From assembly GCF_013185065.1 (NCBI RefSeq), contig NZ_JAAVTO010000020.1:1-40827 (forward strand): a DNA stretch of 40,827 nucleotides, read 5' to 3'. Source of the stretch: Adlercreutzia sp. ZJ473 (GTDB lineage: Bacteria; Actinomycetota; Coriobacteriia; Coriobacteriales; Eggerthellaceae). Of this stretch, positions 19,733-28,119 are shown piece after piece. A program made the position numbers and the translations under genes. Position 1 is the first letter of the stretch; each line of letters opens with the position of its first letter. A model generated the notes under the pieces. That model was not told the DNA's origin, did not search any database, and worked only from the letters and a program-made list of their open reading frames with translations.

Positions 19733-20080
19733 TTAGCGGAAGGACTTCTCCTTGATCTTGGCAGCCTTGCCCACCTTGTTGCGCAGGTAGTACAGCTTGG
19801 CGCGACGCACGTCGCCGCGGCGAGTGATCTCGATCTTCTCGATCTTGGGGGAATGCACCGGGAAGGTGCGCTCGACGCCCACGGAGAAGCTGATCTTGCG
19901 CACGGTGAACGTCTCGCGCGAGGAAGCGCCCTGGCGGCGGATGACGTCGCCCTGGAACACCTGGATACGCTCGCGGTTGCCCTCGGTGATGCGGTAGTGG
20001 ACCTTCACGTTGTCGCCCACGTTGAAATCAGGGATGTCCTGCTTGATCTGCTGTTGCTCGATAGCGCGAATGATGTCCAT
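19733..20080 (-). CDS. rplS: Ribosomal protein bL19
   Basis: The 115-residue protein lies at the 30S-50S interface of the ribosome. Family motifs are clear: [54 protein letters not shown] and the C-terminus [20 protein letters not shown] lies nine bases before the ATG. It is normally in one operon with rpsP and trmD, but here it is 17.7 kb from lepB and has its own promoter. Confidence 0.98.
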   Translation of the reverse strand: MDIIRAIEQQQIKQDIPDFNVGDNVKVHYRITEGNRERIQVFQGDVIRRQGASSRETFTVRKISFSVGVERTFPVHSPKIEKIEITRRGDVRRAKLYYLRNKVGKAAKIKEKSFR

Positions 20081-20145
20081 TGTCGATTCCTTCTATATTC
20101 CCACGGTTACACTTAAGTATCGTTTAGGTAAAGACACGATTTGGA

Positions 20146-20174
20146 AGCATATCACCTCATCCCGCAGTTTGCAA
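20146..20174 (-). promoter_or_regulatory. rplS promoter
   Basis: On the minus strand TTGCAA (20174-20169) and TATGCT (20151-20146) are separated by 17 bp. This predicts a leader of about 60 bases before the rplS ATG. The same TTGCAA -35 with 17-bp spacing precedes rpsP. Confidence 0.7.
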
Positions 20175-20298
20175 GCAAAACAGCACGATCAACGGCGAAT
20201 TTTTCCGAAAGGCGCGCTTCGGGCTGACCTCATCGGGCTTCTCGGGCTGGTGGCCGCGCCGGCGGGGCAGGCGAAGCGCAAGCCTGCGAGCGCCTCCC

Positions 20299-20931
20299 CT
20301 ACCGCTCCCCCGCCGCCGCGTGCTCGGCGCGGGCGGCCGCCAGGTCGACCGTGCGCGTGGCGATGCGCGCGGTGAGCGCCGGCGAGTGCGAGACGAGCAC
20401 GATCCCCATGCCGCGCTCGTCCGCCGCCGCGATGATGAAGCGCCACAGCTGCGCCTGCGTGACCGCGTCGAGCATGGTGGAGATCTCGTCGGCGACGAGG
20501 TAGCGCGGGCTCGCGGCGAGGGCGCGCGCGATGCAGAAGCGCTGGAGCTCGCCGCCCGAGAGCTCGTGCGGGAAGCGGCGCAGCCACGCGTCCCGGATGC
20601 CGAGCGCGTCGAGCAGCTCGTCCGGCACCGCGCCCGCCTCGGCGAGCGACGCCTCCATGCGCATGCGCGGGTCGAGCACGCTCTCCGGATGCTGGCCGAT
20701 CAGCTGCACGGGGCAGGCGCCGCGGCGCGGCAGGGGCGCGCCGTCGACCGTCACCGCGCCGCCCTGCGGGCGCTCGTATCCGGCCAAGATGCGGCAGAGC
20801 GTCGTCTTGCCGAACCCCGAGGGCGCGCTCAGGGCCACGCGCTCCCCCGGCGCCACCTCGAGCGAGAAGCCCGCGTAGAGCGCGGGGCGCCCCGCGTACC
20901 CGAACGTGATGTCACGTGCCACGAGCGTCAC
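20299..20931 (-). CDS. nikE: ABC transporter ATP-binding protein, nickel/peptide type (second ATPase)
   Basis: A compact 210-residue ATPase of the oligopeptide/nickel family with Walker A APSGFGKTT, the Q-loop segment VQLIGQHPESVLDPRM typical of NikE/DppF, signature LSGGELQRFCIARAL, and Walker B YLVADEISTMLD. It lacks the C-terminal oligopeptide-type extension, so it is shorter than E. coli NikE. GTG 20931 overlaps the stop of the first ATPase gene by four bases. It closes the nik operon. The nickel assignment comes from the NikR-like boxes and the His-rich partner. Confidence 0.85.
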   Translation of the reverse strand: MTLVARDITFGYAGRPALYAGFSLEVAPGERVALSAPSGFGKTTLCRILAGYERPQGGAVTVDGAPLPRRGACPVQLIGQHPESVLDPRMRMEASLAEAGAVPDELLDALGIRDAWLRRFPHELSGGELQRFCIARALAASPRYLVADEISTMLDAVTQAQLWRFIIAAADERGMGIVLVSHSPALTARIATRTVDLAAARAEHAAAGER

Positions 20932-21965
20932 AGCGCCTCGCCTCCCCTGCTCGGCGCGCCCGCGGAGGCGTACGCGCTCCCCGCGCCCGCGCCCGCGGCG
21001 AAGCCGTGCTCGGGCAGCGCGTGCCAGAGCGCGCGCGAGAAGGGGTGCTCGAGCAGCTCGGGCGCGGCGAAGTTCGTCACCGCCGTCTCCTCGACCACGG
21101 TGCCGTCCCTGAACACCGCCACGCGGTCGGCCACGCGTAGCGCGAGCTCGATGTCGTGCGTGATGAGCATCACGCCGCCGCCCGCGTCGGCGAACGCGCG
21201 GAAGTCGTCCATGGCGCGCACGGCGAGCTCCAGGTCGAGCCCGGGCGTGGGCTCGTCGGCCACGATCACGCGCGGCGCGTCCATGAGCGCGCAGCACAGA
21301 AGCACGCGGCGCGCCATACCTCCCGAGAGCTCGTGCGGGTAGAGATCCTCGACCTCGGGGGCCAGCCCGTAGCGCGCGAAGAGCTCGCGCTGCCGGCGGG
21401 TCCGCCGCGCCGCGTCCTCGCGCCGCGCCCGCCCGCACCCGCATGCCGCGCCGCGCACGAACGCGCCCACCTTCATGAGCGGGTCGAGGCTCGCCACGCT
21501 CTGCGGCACGAGCGCGATCCCCCGCCCGCGCACGCGCGCGAGCGCCGCGGCGTCCATGGGCTCGCCGTCGAACCAGATGCGCCCCATCACCGTGGCGTTC
21601 GGCTCGAAGAGCCCCATGACGGCGTCGGCCAGAAGCGACTTGCCCGAGCCGCTCGCACCCACCACGGCCACGATCTCGCCCGCGTGCACCGAGATCGACA
21701 GGCGCTCGATGGGCCGCGCCTCGCGCTGCCTCGCCGTGAGGTAGGGCTCGTCGGCGTCGTACATGCGAAACGCCACCGTGAGGTCCTCCACCTGCAGGAG
21801 GTGGTGCCCGTGCGCATGGCGCGACGCGGGCGCGTGCGTGTGGTGGTGGTGCGCCTGCGCGTCCTCGTGCCGCGTCTGCTCATGGTGCGCCCGCGCGCGG
21901 TGCGCCGCGTCCTCATGGCGCGCCCGAGCGTCCTCGCGATGCGTCATCTTCTCTTCCCTAACCAT
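20928..21965 (-). CDS. nikD: ABC transporter ATP-binding protein with His-rich N-terminus (nickel type)
   Basis: The 345-residue ATPase has Walker A GASGSGKSLLAD, the oligopeptide-type Q-loop ALVPQSVASLDPLMKVG, signature LSGGMARRVLLCCAL, and Walker B VIVADEPTPGLD. Before the ABC domain is a roughly 55-residue extension with 15 histidines, including four in a row at residues 39-42, alternating with Ala, Arg, Asp and Glu. Such a stretch can bind Ni, Co or Zn and is not part of the fold. The start may be ATG 21965 or ATG 21947; neither has a strong ribosome binding site. Four-base overlap couples it to the second ATPase. Confidence 0.87.
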   Translation of the reverse strand: MVREEKMTHREDARARHEDAAHRARAHHEQTRHEDAQAHHHHTHAPASRHAHGHHLLQVEDLTVAFRMYDADEPYLTARQREARPIERLSISVHAGEIVAVVGASGSGKSLLADAVMGLFEPNATVMGRIWFDGEPMDAAALARVRGRGIALVPQSVASLDPLMKVGAFVRGAACGCGRARREDAARRTRRQRELFARYGLAPEVEDLYPHELSGGMARRVLLCCALMDAPRVIVADEPTPGLDLELAVRAMDDFRAFADAGGGVMLITHDIELALRVADRVAVFRDGTVVEETAVTNFAAPELLEHPFSRALWHALPEHGFAAGAGAGSAYASAGAPSRGGEAL

Positions 21966-21979
21966 TCTCGCTCACCCGC

Positions 21980-22837
21980 CTACTCCTGGGCCGAATGCGG
22001 GTCGACGAGCTTGCGCAGGCTCGAGCCCGCCACGTCGAACAGCATCACCACGCCGATGAGCGCCAGGCCCGGGAACAGCGCGAGCCACCAGGCGCCCGCC
22101 GACAGGTACGTCATCGACTCCGACAGGATGATGCCGATGGCCGGCTGCTCGGGCGGCAGGCCGAAGCCCAGGAACGTCACGGCCGCCTCGTGCAGGATGG
22201 CGTGCGGGAACATCAGCACGAGCCCCACGAGGAACTGCGGCAGCACGTAGGGCAGCATGTGGCGCAGCGCGATGCGCACGCGCCCCACGCCGAGCTGGCG
22301 CGCCGCTCCCACGAAGCCGGCCTGCTTGCATTGCAGGATCTCGGCGCGGATCACGCGCGTGAGGCTCGGCCAGTGCGTGAGCGCCACGCCGACGGTCACG
22401 CCCCAGAACCCCTTCCCCAGCGCGAACGAGATGAGGATGAGCAGCACGATGTGCGGGACGCCCATCATGAGGTCCACGAGCCACGACACCACCGCGTCGG
22501 CGCGCCGCCCGCCGAGCGCCGCCGCCGCGCCGAGCGCCAGCGCGATCAGCGACGACGCCACCGCCGCGATCAGCCCCACGAGCACGCTGGTCGAGAGCCC
22601 CGCGAGCGTGCGCGTGAGCATGTCGCGGCCCATCCAGTCGGTGCCGAAGGGGTGCTCAAGCGAGGGCGCGAGGTTCTTCTGCGTGAAGTCGGTGCTCGTC
22701 GCCGCGTCGAAGCAGGCCAATCCCGCGCCCACCACGCACGCCAGGAGCAGCGCCGACGCCACGCACGCCAGGAGCGTCGCGCGGCGGTTCGCCATGCGCC
22801 GCGCCTGCGGCCGATGGAAGGTGGTGACGGCGCTCAT
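21980..22837 (-). CDS. nikC: ABC transporter permease, nickel/peptide type
   Basis: The 285-residue permease starts with a cytoplasmic tail and a membrane segment at residues 21-42, then the family motif EHPFGTDWMGRDMLTRTLAG. The EAA-type loop that contacts the ATPases is ILQCKQAGFVGAARQLGVGRVRIALRHMLP, followed by AAVTFLGFGLPPEQPAIG. Its ATG overlaps the nikB stop by four bases (ATGA). It pairs with NikB to form the channel. Confidence 0.9.
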   Translation of the reverse strand: MSAVTTFHRPQARRMANRRATLLACVASALLLACVVGAGLACFDAATSTDFTQKNLAPSLEHPFGTDWMGRDMLTRTLAGLSTSVLVGLIAAVASSLIALALGAAAALGGRRADAVVSWLVDLMMGVPHIVLLILISFALGKGFWGVTVGVALTHWPSLTRVIRAEILQCKQAGFVGAARQLGVGRVRIALRHMLPYVLPQFLVGLVLMFPHAILHEAAVTFLGFGLPPEQPAIGIILSESMTYLSAGAWWLALFPGLALIGVVMLFDVAGSSLRKLVDPHSAQE

Positions 22838-23817
22838 CGCGCGCCTCCCCTTCGCCGCATGCGCGGGTCGACCACGCCGTAGAGCACGTTCGCCGCCAGG
22901 TTGCCGCCGAACACGAGCGCCGCCGACACGAGCGCGATGCCCGCGAGCAGCGCCACGTCGCCGCCGAGGCCCGCCGTCACGGCCGCCTGCCCGAGCCCCG
23001 GGTAGGAGAACACCTGCTCGACGAGGACCGACCCGCCGAAGATCTCGGAGATCTGCGCGAACTGCAGCGTGATGGCGGGGAGGACCAGGTTGCGCAGCCC
23101 GTGGCGCCGCGCGACCTGCCAGGCGGTCATGCCGCGCGCCCGCGCGAAGCGCACGTAGTCGCTCTCCATGACGTCGATCGTCTTCTCGCGCGTGTGCAGC
23201 GCCACGTTGGCCACCCCCACCACCGACAGCGTGATGGCGGGCAGCGCGATGTGGTGCAGGGCGTCGAGCAGCGTCACGTCGGCGGCCGCCTTGCCCACCG
23301 GCACCGAGAAGCCCAGCGGGAACCACCCCAGCCCCACGGCGAACACCATGAGGAACAGAAGGCCGATCCAGAACGTCGGGCTCGCCGCCAGCACGAAGCA
23401 GTAGCTCTTCACGAGCTTGTCCACGAGGCTGCCGCGGCGCACGCCCGCCAAGACGCCGAGCAGAAAGCCGATCACGCCGCTCGCCACCCAGGCGATCGCC
23501 ATGAGCGCCAGCGAGTTCGCGGCGCGCGCGGCGATCACCTGCGCCACCGGCGCGTTGTAGCGCAGCGACGTCCCCATGTCGCCCTGCACGAGCGCCGACG
23601 CCCAGCTGAGGTAGCGCTCGGGGAGCGGCGTGCCCACGCCCCAGTAGGCGTCGAGCTGCGCGCGCTTCTCAGGGCTCATGGAGAGGAGCGCCGCCTGCCC
23701 CACGTTCGCCTGCACGGGGTCGACCGGCGAGAGGCTCACCAGCGTGAACACGACCACGCTCACCGCCACCATGAGCAGCAGGAACCTGAGCGCGTTATGT
23801 AGGATGTACTTCGCCAT
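22834..23817 (-). CDS. nikB: ABC transporter permease, nickel/peptide type
   Basis: The 327-residue permease of the DppB/NikB family has an N-terminal membrane segment (residues 9-29), the extracellular DPVQANVG region, the motif GVGTPLPERYLSW with GDMGTSLRYNAPV, and a cytoplasmic loop ESDYVRFARARGMTAWQVARRHGLRN that fits the EAA contact. The late EIFGGSVLVEQVFSYPGLGQAAV is diagnostic. It follows nikA by 23 bases and overlaps nikC by four. Confidence 0.91.
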   Translation of the reverse strand: MAKYILHNALRFLLLMVAVSVVVFTLVSLSPVDPVQANVGQAALLSMSPEKRAQLDAYWGVGTPLPERYLSWASALVQGDMGTSLRYNAPVAQVIAARAANSLALMAIAWVASGVIGFLLGVLAGVRRGSLVDKLVKSYCFVLAASPTFWIGLLFLMVFAVGLGWFPLGFSVPVGKAAADVTLLDALHHIALPAITLSVVGVANVALHTREKTIDVMESDYVRFARARGMTAWQVARRHGLRNLVLPAITLQFAQISEIFGGSVLVEQVFSYPGLGQAAVTAGLGGDVALLAGIALVSAALVFGGNLAANVLYGVVDPRMRRRGGAR

Positions 23818-23840
23818 GGCGCGCTATCGTAGCATAAAAC

Positions 23841-25505
23841 CTAGCGCCATTCCCACTTGTCGACGTTGTTGACGAGCGACCAGCCGTGACCGTGCGGATG
23901 CGGCTTCTGCTCGGCCACGTGCAGGCCCGCGCGCTGGAAGTACAGGTGGTCGACGTTGGCGAGCCACACCCACGTGGAGGCAGCCTGCGGCGCCACGCCC
24001 GTGCGCGTCTCGGGGTCCCACTGGGCCTTCTGGTAGAACGCGTAGGAGTCCTCGACGTTCGTCTGGGCGAGCGCGGCGTCGAGGTTGGCGTCCACCTCGG
24101 CGCTCTCGTAGCTCGCGTAGTTGCCCCAGCCCTCCGAGTGCGAGAGCTCGTAGAGCTCCACCGGGGCGTTGGAGCCCCAGCCCCACAGCACCGGGTCGCT
24201 GTACTGGTGGGGGTAGATGTCGTCCCAGCTCGCGCCCTTGACGTTCACCTCGATGCCGAGCTCCTTGCACTGGTCGGCGAAGTCGGCGGCGAGCGCCTGG
24301 CGCGTGGAGTCGCCGGCGGAGTAGTACAGGTCGAACGCCGCGCGGACGCCGTCCTTCGCGCGGATGCCGTCGGCGCCCGCCGTCCAGCCGCCCTCCTCGA
24401 GCATCTGGCGCGCGCGGTCGGGGTCCACCTCGACGCGCATGTCGGGCGACGACCACGGCATGCCGTCGCCGACGCTCCACGCCTCGGTGCCGTAGCCGTT
24501 GAGCACGTGGTCGATCATGCGCACGCGGTCGATGCCGTAGTTGAGCGCCTGGCGCAGCGCGAGGTCGCACGTCACGTCGTTGCCCACCTTGTAGGCCACG
24601 TCGCCCTCCTCCACCTTGTCAGGGCTGCCTGCGGGCACGCACGGCAGCGAGATGCCGCGCGAGTCGACCGTCTTGCAGTTGAGCAGCTCGTAGCCCGCCG
24701 GGGAGGAACCGGCGAGCGTCGCCGAGGTGTACGCCACGTCAACCTGGCCCGACTGCGCCGAGGCCAGAGACGCGTCCTCCTCCATGAACAGCACCACCAC
24801 GCGCTCGATCAGGGGCGCCTCGCCGTAGTAGTCGGGGTTGGCCGTGAGGATCACCTGCTGGCCGCGGTCCCACTGCTCGAGCAGGTAGCGGCCGGACCCC
24901 ACGGGGTTCGACCCGTAGTCGGCGCCGTAGGCGTGCGCGGGCACGATGCCCACCACGGCGAGCGTGTACAGAAGCGCGTTGTTGGGCTTGGCCATGGCCA
25001 GCTCGACCGTGACGGCGTCGAGGGCGCGCGCCTCGCGCACCGACGACAGGTCGGCCTCGGCCGCCTCGTTGTTGATGATGCCGTTGACGGTGAACGCCAC
25101 GTCCTCGGCCGTGAGCGGCTTGCCGTCGGTGAACTTCACGTCGTCGCGGATGGTGAACTTCCAGGTCATGCCGTCAGGCGCGCACTCGTAGGAGGTGGCG
25201 AGGTCGTTCTGGAACTCAAGGTTGACGTCCGTGGTGATGAGCGTGGACTGGATGAGCGGCTCGTGCACGTGCTCGCCGCAGCCCCAGGAGTACAGGGGGT
25301 CGAAGCCGGCGGCCGGCTCGGAGCCCGGGGTCATGGAGACCACCACCTGGCTCTTCGCGCTTGCGTCGCCTGCGGCGCCCGCCGAGGACGCGCTCTGGCC
25401 GGAGGAGCCCTCGCCCGCGCAGCCTGCGAGCGTACCCCCGAGGGCCGCCGCCAAGGCGCTCATGCCAGCGACCTTCACAAACGATCGACGCGTTATCTCG
25501 GACAT
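23841..25505 (-). CDS. nikA: Nickel/peptide-type substrate-binding lipoprotein (NikA-like)
   Basis: The 554-residue SBP_bac_5 protein is probably exported by the Tat route: RRSFVK at residues 6-11, a hydrophobic stretch and a lipobox TLAGC with Cys29. Typical family segments follow: YECAPDGMTWKFTIRDDVKFTDGKPLTAEDV, NNALLYTLAVVGIVPAHAYG, VGSGRYLLEQWDRGQ and LRQALNYGIDR. Near the C-terminus is HPHGH (residues 536-540), a possible metal-binding patch. ATG 25505 has AGGAG seven bases upstream. Two NikR-like palindromes lie 53-131 bp upstream, which is the main reason for calling it a nickel system rather than a peptide importer. Confidence 0.85.
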   Translation of the reverse strand: MSEITRRSFVKVAGMSALAAALGGTLAGCAGEGSSGQSASSAGAAGDASAKSQVVVSMTPGSEPAAGFDPLYSWGCGEHVHEPLIQSTLITTDVNLEFQNDLATSYECAPDGMTWKFTIRDDVKFTDGKPLTAEDVAFTVNGIINNEAAEADLSSVREARALDAVTVELAMAKPNNALLYTLAVVGIVPAHAYGADYGSNPVGSGRYLLEQWDRGQQVILTANPDYYGEAPLIERVVVLFMEEDASLASAQSGQVDVAYTSATLAGSSPAGYELLNCKTVDSRGISLPCVPAGSPDKVEEGDVAYKVGNDVTCDLALRQALNYGIDRVRMIDHVLNGYGTEAWSVGDGMPWSSPDMRVEVDPDRARQMLEEGGWTAGADGIRAKDGVRAAFDLYYSAGDSTRQALAADFADQCKELGIEVNVKGASWDDIYPHQYSDPVLWGWGSNAPVELYELSHSEGWGNYASYESAEVDANLDAALAQTNVEDSYAFYQKAQWDPETRTGVAPQAASTWVWLANVDHLYFQRAGLHVAEQKPHPHGHGWSLVNNVDKWEWR

Positions 25506-25557
25506 TTCCCGCTCCTTCCCTCGCACCCCGCGCATCCGGTGCTTCCGTCGCCGCAGG

Positions 25558-25584
25558 GTGTTACCAATTCAGTATGCGTAACAC
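25558..25584 (-). promoter_or_regulatory. NikR-type operator 1
   Basis: GTGTTAC at 25558-25564 and its exact inverted repeat GTAACAC at 25578-25584 are separated by 13 bases. This is the operator form described for NikR of Geobacter-type bacteria, different from the GTATGA-N16-TCATAC of enterobacteria. A -10-like TATACT (25590-25585) directly abuts it, so repression is expected when nickel is plentiful. Confidence 0.8.
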
Positions 25585-25609
25585 AGTATAGCAGGGAACG
25601 CCGCCTGCG

Positions 25610-25636
25610 GTGTTACGAATTAAAGATTGGTAACCT
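25610..25636 (-). promoter_or_regulatory. NikR-type operator 2 (degenerate right arm)
   Basis: GTGTTAC at 25610-25616 is followed after 13 bases by GTAACCT at 25630-25636, which keeps five of seven positions of the inverted arm. It lies exactly 52 bp (about five helical turns) from operator 1, so two NikR tetramers could bind the same face. Confidence 0.65.
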
Positions 25637-25767
25637 TCGGTGGGCGCGAACGGCGGAAGACGGGCGCAGGCGGCAAGAGGAGTCGACGCAAGGGGGACCG
25701 GCGGATGGAGGGTGACGCAGGCCGCGCGGACGGCAAGCCGTCGCGAGCTAGGCGCACGAACAACGCA

Positions 25768-25787
25768 GGCGGCGGGCTGCCGCCGCC
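25768..25787 (-). terminator. Terminator-like hairpin after azlD
   Basis: GGCGGCGG pairs perfectly with CCGCCGCC around a four-base loop, 20 bases beyond the azlD stop. The sequence that follows on the minus strand (TGCGTTGTTC) has only a weak T run. The rest of 25637-25806 shows nothing recognisable. Confidence 0.5.
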
Positions 25788-25806
25788 AGAGCGCGCAAGC
25801 CGCGCG

Positions 25807-26130
25807 TCAGAGCGCGAGCAGGAGCGCGTAGGCCGCCACGCCGGCGACCGCGCTCCACAGAAGCGAGCGCGTCTTGGCGGCCACGAGGACCACCACGAGC
25901 GCCGGCGCCAGGGGCACCGCCGCGGGCCAGACGCCTGCGGCGAACATGCCGGGGGCGAGCAGGTCGTTCGCCACCAGGGCGGCGAAGGCGGCAGGCGGGA
26001 TGAACCCGAGCGCGCGGCTCAGGGAGCTCGGCAGCTCGCGGCCCTTCAGGAAGAGCAGGGGCAGCGTGCGGCACGCGAGCATGCACGCGCCGCAGATGAC
26101 GAGCACTATCCAGAACTCCTCCCAGCTCAC
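25807..26130 (-). CDS. azlD: AzlD-family branched-chain amino acid transport protein
   Basis: This 107-residue membrane protein has about four hydrophobic segments, with the family motif CRTLPLLFLKGRELPSSLSRALGFIPPAAFAALV. AzlD partners with AzlC to form a branched-chain amino acid (and analogue) exporter. GTG 26130 overlaps the azlC stop by four bases (GTGA), so translation is coupled. Confidence 0.9.
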   Translation of the reverse strand: MSWEEFWIVLVICGACMLACRTLPLLFLKGRELPSSLSRALGFIPPAAFAALVANDLLAPGMFAAGVWPAAVPLAPALVVVLVAAKTRSLLWSAVAGVAAYALLLAL

Positions 26131-26867
26131 GAGCGCTCCTCCCGCCCCTGCTCGCCGGATGCGGCGCGGGCGGCGGCCACGATGCGCCGGTCGCGCGCGC
26201 CTGCGTACGCCATGGCGCCCGCCACGCCGAGGAGCGCGCCCACCAGGATGGCCGGGCCCGTGAGGCCCGCGGCCTTGCATGCGTACACGCCGATCATCGC
26301 CAGCACGATGGCCACGATGTTCGCCGAGGTCATCTTCTGGGTGACGAGCAGGCAGATGAAGATGGACGTCATGGCGAACGCCGCGATGTCAAGCGGGATG
26401 CCGATGGCGCTGCCCACCAGCACGCCCACCACGTTCGAGACGGTCCAGGAGGTCTGCGAGAACAGGTTCACCATGAGCGCGCGGTCAACCGACCAGCCGC
26501 CCTCCGCGAACTTGGCCGTGGAGACGCCGTAGCTCTCGTCGGTCACGGTGGCTGCGAAGAGAAACGCGAGGCGGCGGCTCACGTTCTGGCACTCCGGCGC
26601 GAACGACGCCGCGTAGAGCATCTGCCGCGTGTTCACGAGCGACACGCTCGCGATGATGGAGGCCAGGGGCGAGGCCGCCAGGTACATGTTCGGGATCATG
26701 AACTGACCCGCACCCGAGTAGAACAGCGCCGAGAGCAGGAGCACCTGCAGGGCGTTGAGGCCGATGGAGTCGCACAGGATGCCGCAGGGGATGCCGATGG
26801 CGACGTAGCCCAGCATGATGGGCACCGCCGCGTGGAACGCGTCTTTGATGTGGTCACGGGTAAACAT
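26127..26867 (-). CDS. azlC: AzlC-family branched-chain amino acid exporter
   Basis: The 246-residue protein has the AzlC pattern: AFHAAVPIMLGYVAIGIPCGIL, LFYSGAGQFMIPNMYLA, SLVNTRQMLYAASFAPE and TDESYGVSTA, with about six or more membrane segments. Two upstream ATGs are possible (26906 and 26879), but 26879 overlaps the -10 hexamer of a strong promoter, so ATG 26867 is the best start. It lies only ten bases after the -10, implying a leaderless or nearly leaderless mRNA. It forms a two-gene operon with azlD. Confidence 0.88.
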   Translation of the reverse strand: MFTRDHIKDAFHAAVPIMLGYVAIGIPCGILCDSIGLNALQVLLLSALFYSGAGQFMIPNMYLAASPLASIIASVSLVNTRQMLYAASFAPECQNVSRRLAFLFAATVTDESYGVSTAKFAEGGWSVDRALMVNLFSQTSWTVSNVVGVLVGSAIGIPLDIAAFAMTSIFICLLVTQKMTSANIVAIVLAMIGVYACKAAGLTGPAILVGALLGVAGAMAYAGARDRRIVAAARAASGEQGREERS

Positions 26868-26877
26868 AAGCCTAGCC

Positions 26878-26906
26878 ATTATAGCCGTGCGGCCCGCCGT
26901 TTCCAA
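26878..26906 (-). promoter_or_regulatory. azlCD promoter (leaderless type)
   Basis: On the minus strand TTGGAA (26906-26901), a 17-bp spacer and TATAAT (26883-26878) form a near-consensus promoter. The expected transcript start falls two to four bases from the ATG at 26867, leaving no room for a ribosome binding site. The stretch 26907-27072 is C-rich and otherwise featureless. Confidence 0.75.
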
Positions 26907-27072
26907 ATCATTCCGCGAAAGGCGGCGTACCCCGCTGAAACCCGCTAAGCCCGGCCACCCCGCAGCGCTCCAACGCGGCCCTTCGTAGCCCGCCGTTCTT
27001 CGCCGCCCTTCGCCGCTTCGCGCCGCGTCCGCCCCCCAACGCGTCCTTCGCCGCCCCGCGCCGGCAGCTCCG

Positions 27073-28116
27073 CTAGTAGTGGATCGAGCTCGGCTCGAAC
27101 AGCAGGCGGAACTGGCTCTTGGCGTAGCGGTCGGTCATGCCGGCCACGTAGTCGGTCACAGCGCGCAGGTCGTCCCCCGCCGAGATCGCCCGGTACTCGG
27201 CGGGCACCTCGCCCACGTGCTCCACGTAGTAGGAGAACAGCGCCTCGATCAGGCGCTGCGCCTTCTCCACCTCCTCGAGCACCACGCTGGCCTGGTACAC
27301 GTTGTCGAACAGAAACGCCCGCAGCTCCATCATGGCGTCCCACACCGGCGCGCTCATGCGGATGTCGTCCTCGCGCGCCGAGGTGACCACCATGTCGGTC
27401 ACGAGCGTCTGGATGCGCGAGGAGTGGTCGGGGCCGAGCACCGCGTGCGTGGAGGCGGGCAGGTCGCGCTCGCGCAGGACGCCCGCGCGGATGGCGTCGT
27501 CGATGTCGTGGTTCACGTACGCGATGCGGTCCGCCACGGCCACGATGCGCCCCTCGAGCGTCTCGGCGCGCTCGCGCCCGGTGTGATGCACGATGCCGTC
27601 GCGCACCTCGGGCGTGAGGTTCAGCCCGCGCCCGCCGTTCTCGATCACCTCCACCACGCGCAGCGACTGCTCGTTGTGCTGGTAGAGCGCCGCGGCCTCG
27701 GGCGAGGCGGGGTCGATGCCGCGCAGGCGCGCCAGGCAGCCCGCGAGGGCGTCCTCGCCCGTGTGCCCGAAGGGCGTGTGCCCCAGGTCGTGCCCGAGCG
27801 AGATGGCCTCGGTCAGGTCTTCGTTCAAGCCGAGCGCCCGCGCGATGGTGCGCGCGATCTGCGCCACCTCGAGCGTGTGCGTGAGGCGCGTGCGGAAGTG
27901 GTCGCCCTCGGCGGCCAGGAACACCTGCGTCTTGTGCGACAGCCGCCTGAACGACTTCGTGTGCAGGATCTTGTCGCGGTCGCGCTGGAAGTCGCCGCGC
28001 AGCATGTCAGGCTCCGTCGAGCGCTCGCGCCCCTCGCTCTCGTCGGAGAAGCACGCGTCCTCCGACAGGTTCACGTGCTCGAGCTGCTCGCGATCCTCGC
28101 GGTAGACGATGCGCAT
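27073..28116 (-). CDS. dgt: dGTPase-like HD phosphohydrolase
   Basis: This 347-residue enzyme belongs to the dGTP triphosphohydrolase family, which splits dGTP (or other dNTPs) to deoxynucleoside and triphosphate. The HD-domain metal ligands are visible in FRTRLTHTLEVAQIAR, ISLGHDLGHTPFGHTGE and RIAYVNHDIDD; LLHTKSFRRLSHKTQVF-like text before them is the family N-terminus. AAGGAG precedes ATG 28116, and the mtnA stop is three bases upstream, so the two are cotranscribed. Substrate specificity within the family is not determined. Confidence 0.93.
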   Translation of the reverse strand: MRIVYREDREQLEHVNLSEDACFSDESEGRERSTEPDMLRGDFQRDRDKILHTKSFRRLSHKTQVFLAAEGDHFRTRLTHTLEVAQIARTIARALGLNEDLTEAISLGHDLGHTPFGHTGEDALAGCLARLRGIDPASPEAAALYQHNEQSLRVVEVIENGGRGLNLTPEVRDGIVHHTGRERAETLEGRIVAVADRIAYVNHDIDDAIRAGVLRERDLPASTHAVLGPDHSSRIQTLVTDMVVTSAREDDIRMSAPVWDAMMELRAFLFDNVYQASVVLEEVEKAQRLIEALFSYYVEHVGEVPAEYRAISAGDDLRAVTDYVAGMTDRYAKSQFRLLFEPSSIHY

Positions 28117-28119
28117 GTC

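Noticed and set aside
26907-27072. Repeated CTTCGCCG-like pattern between dgt and azlC
   Set aside because: Irregular, short and explained by C-rich composition; no defined unit or structure.
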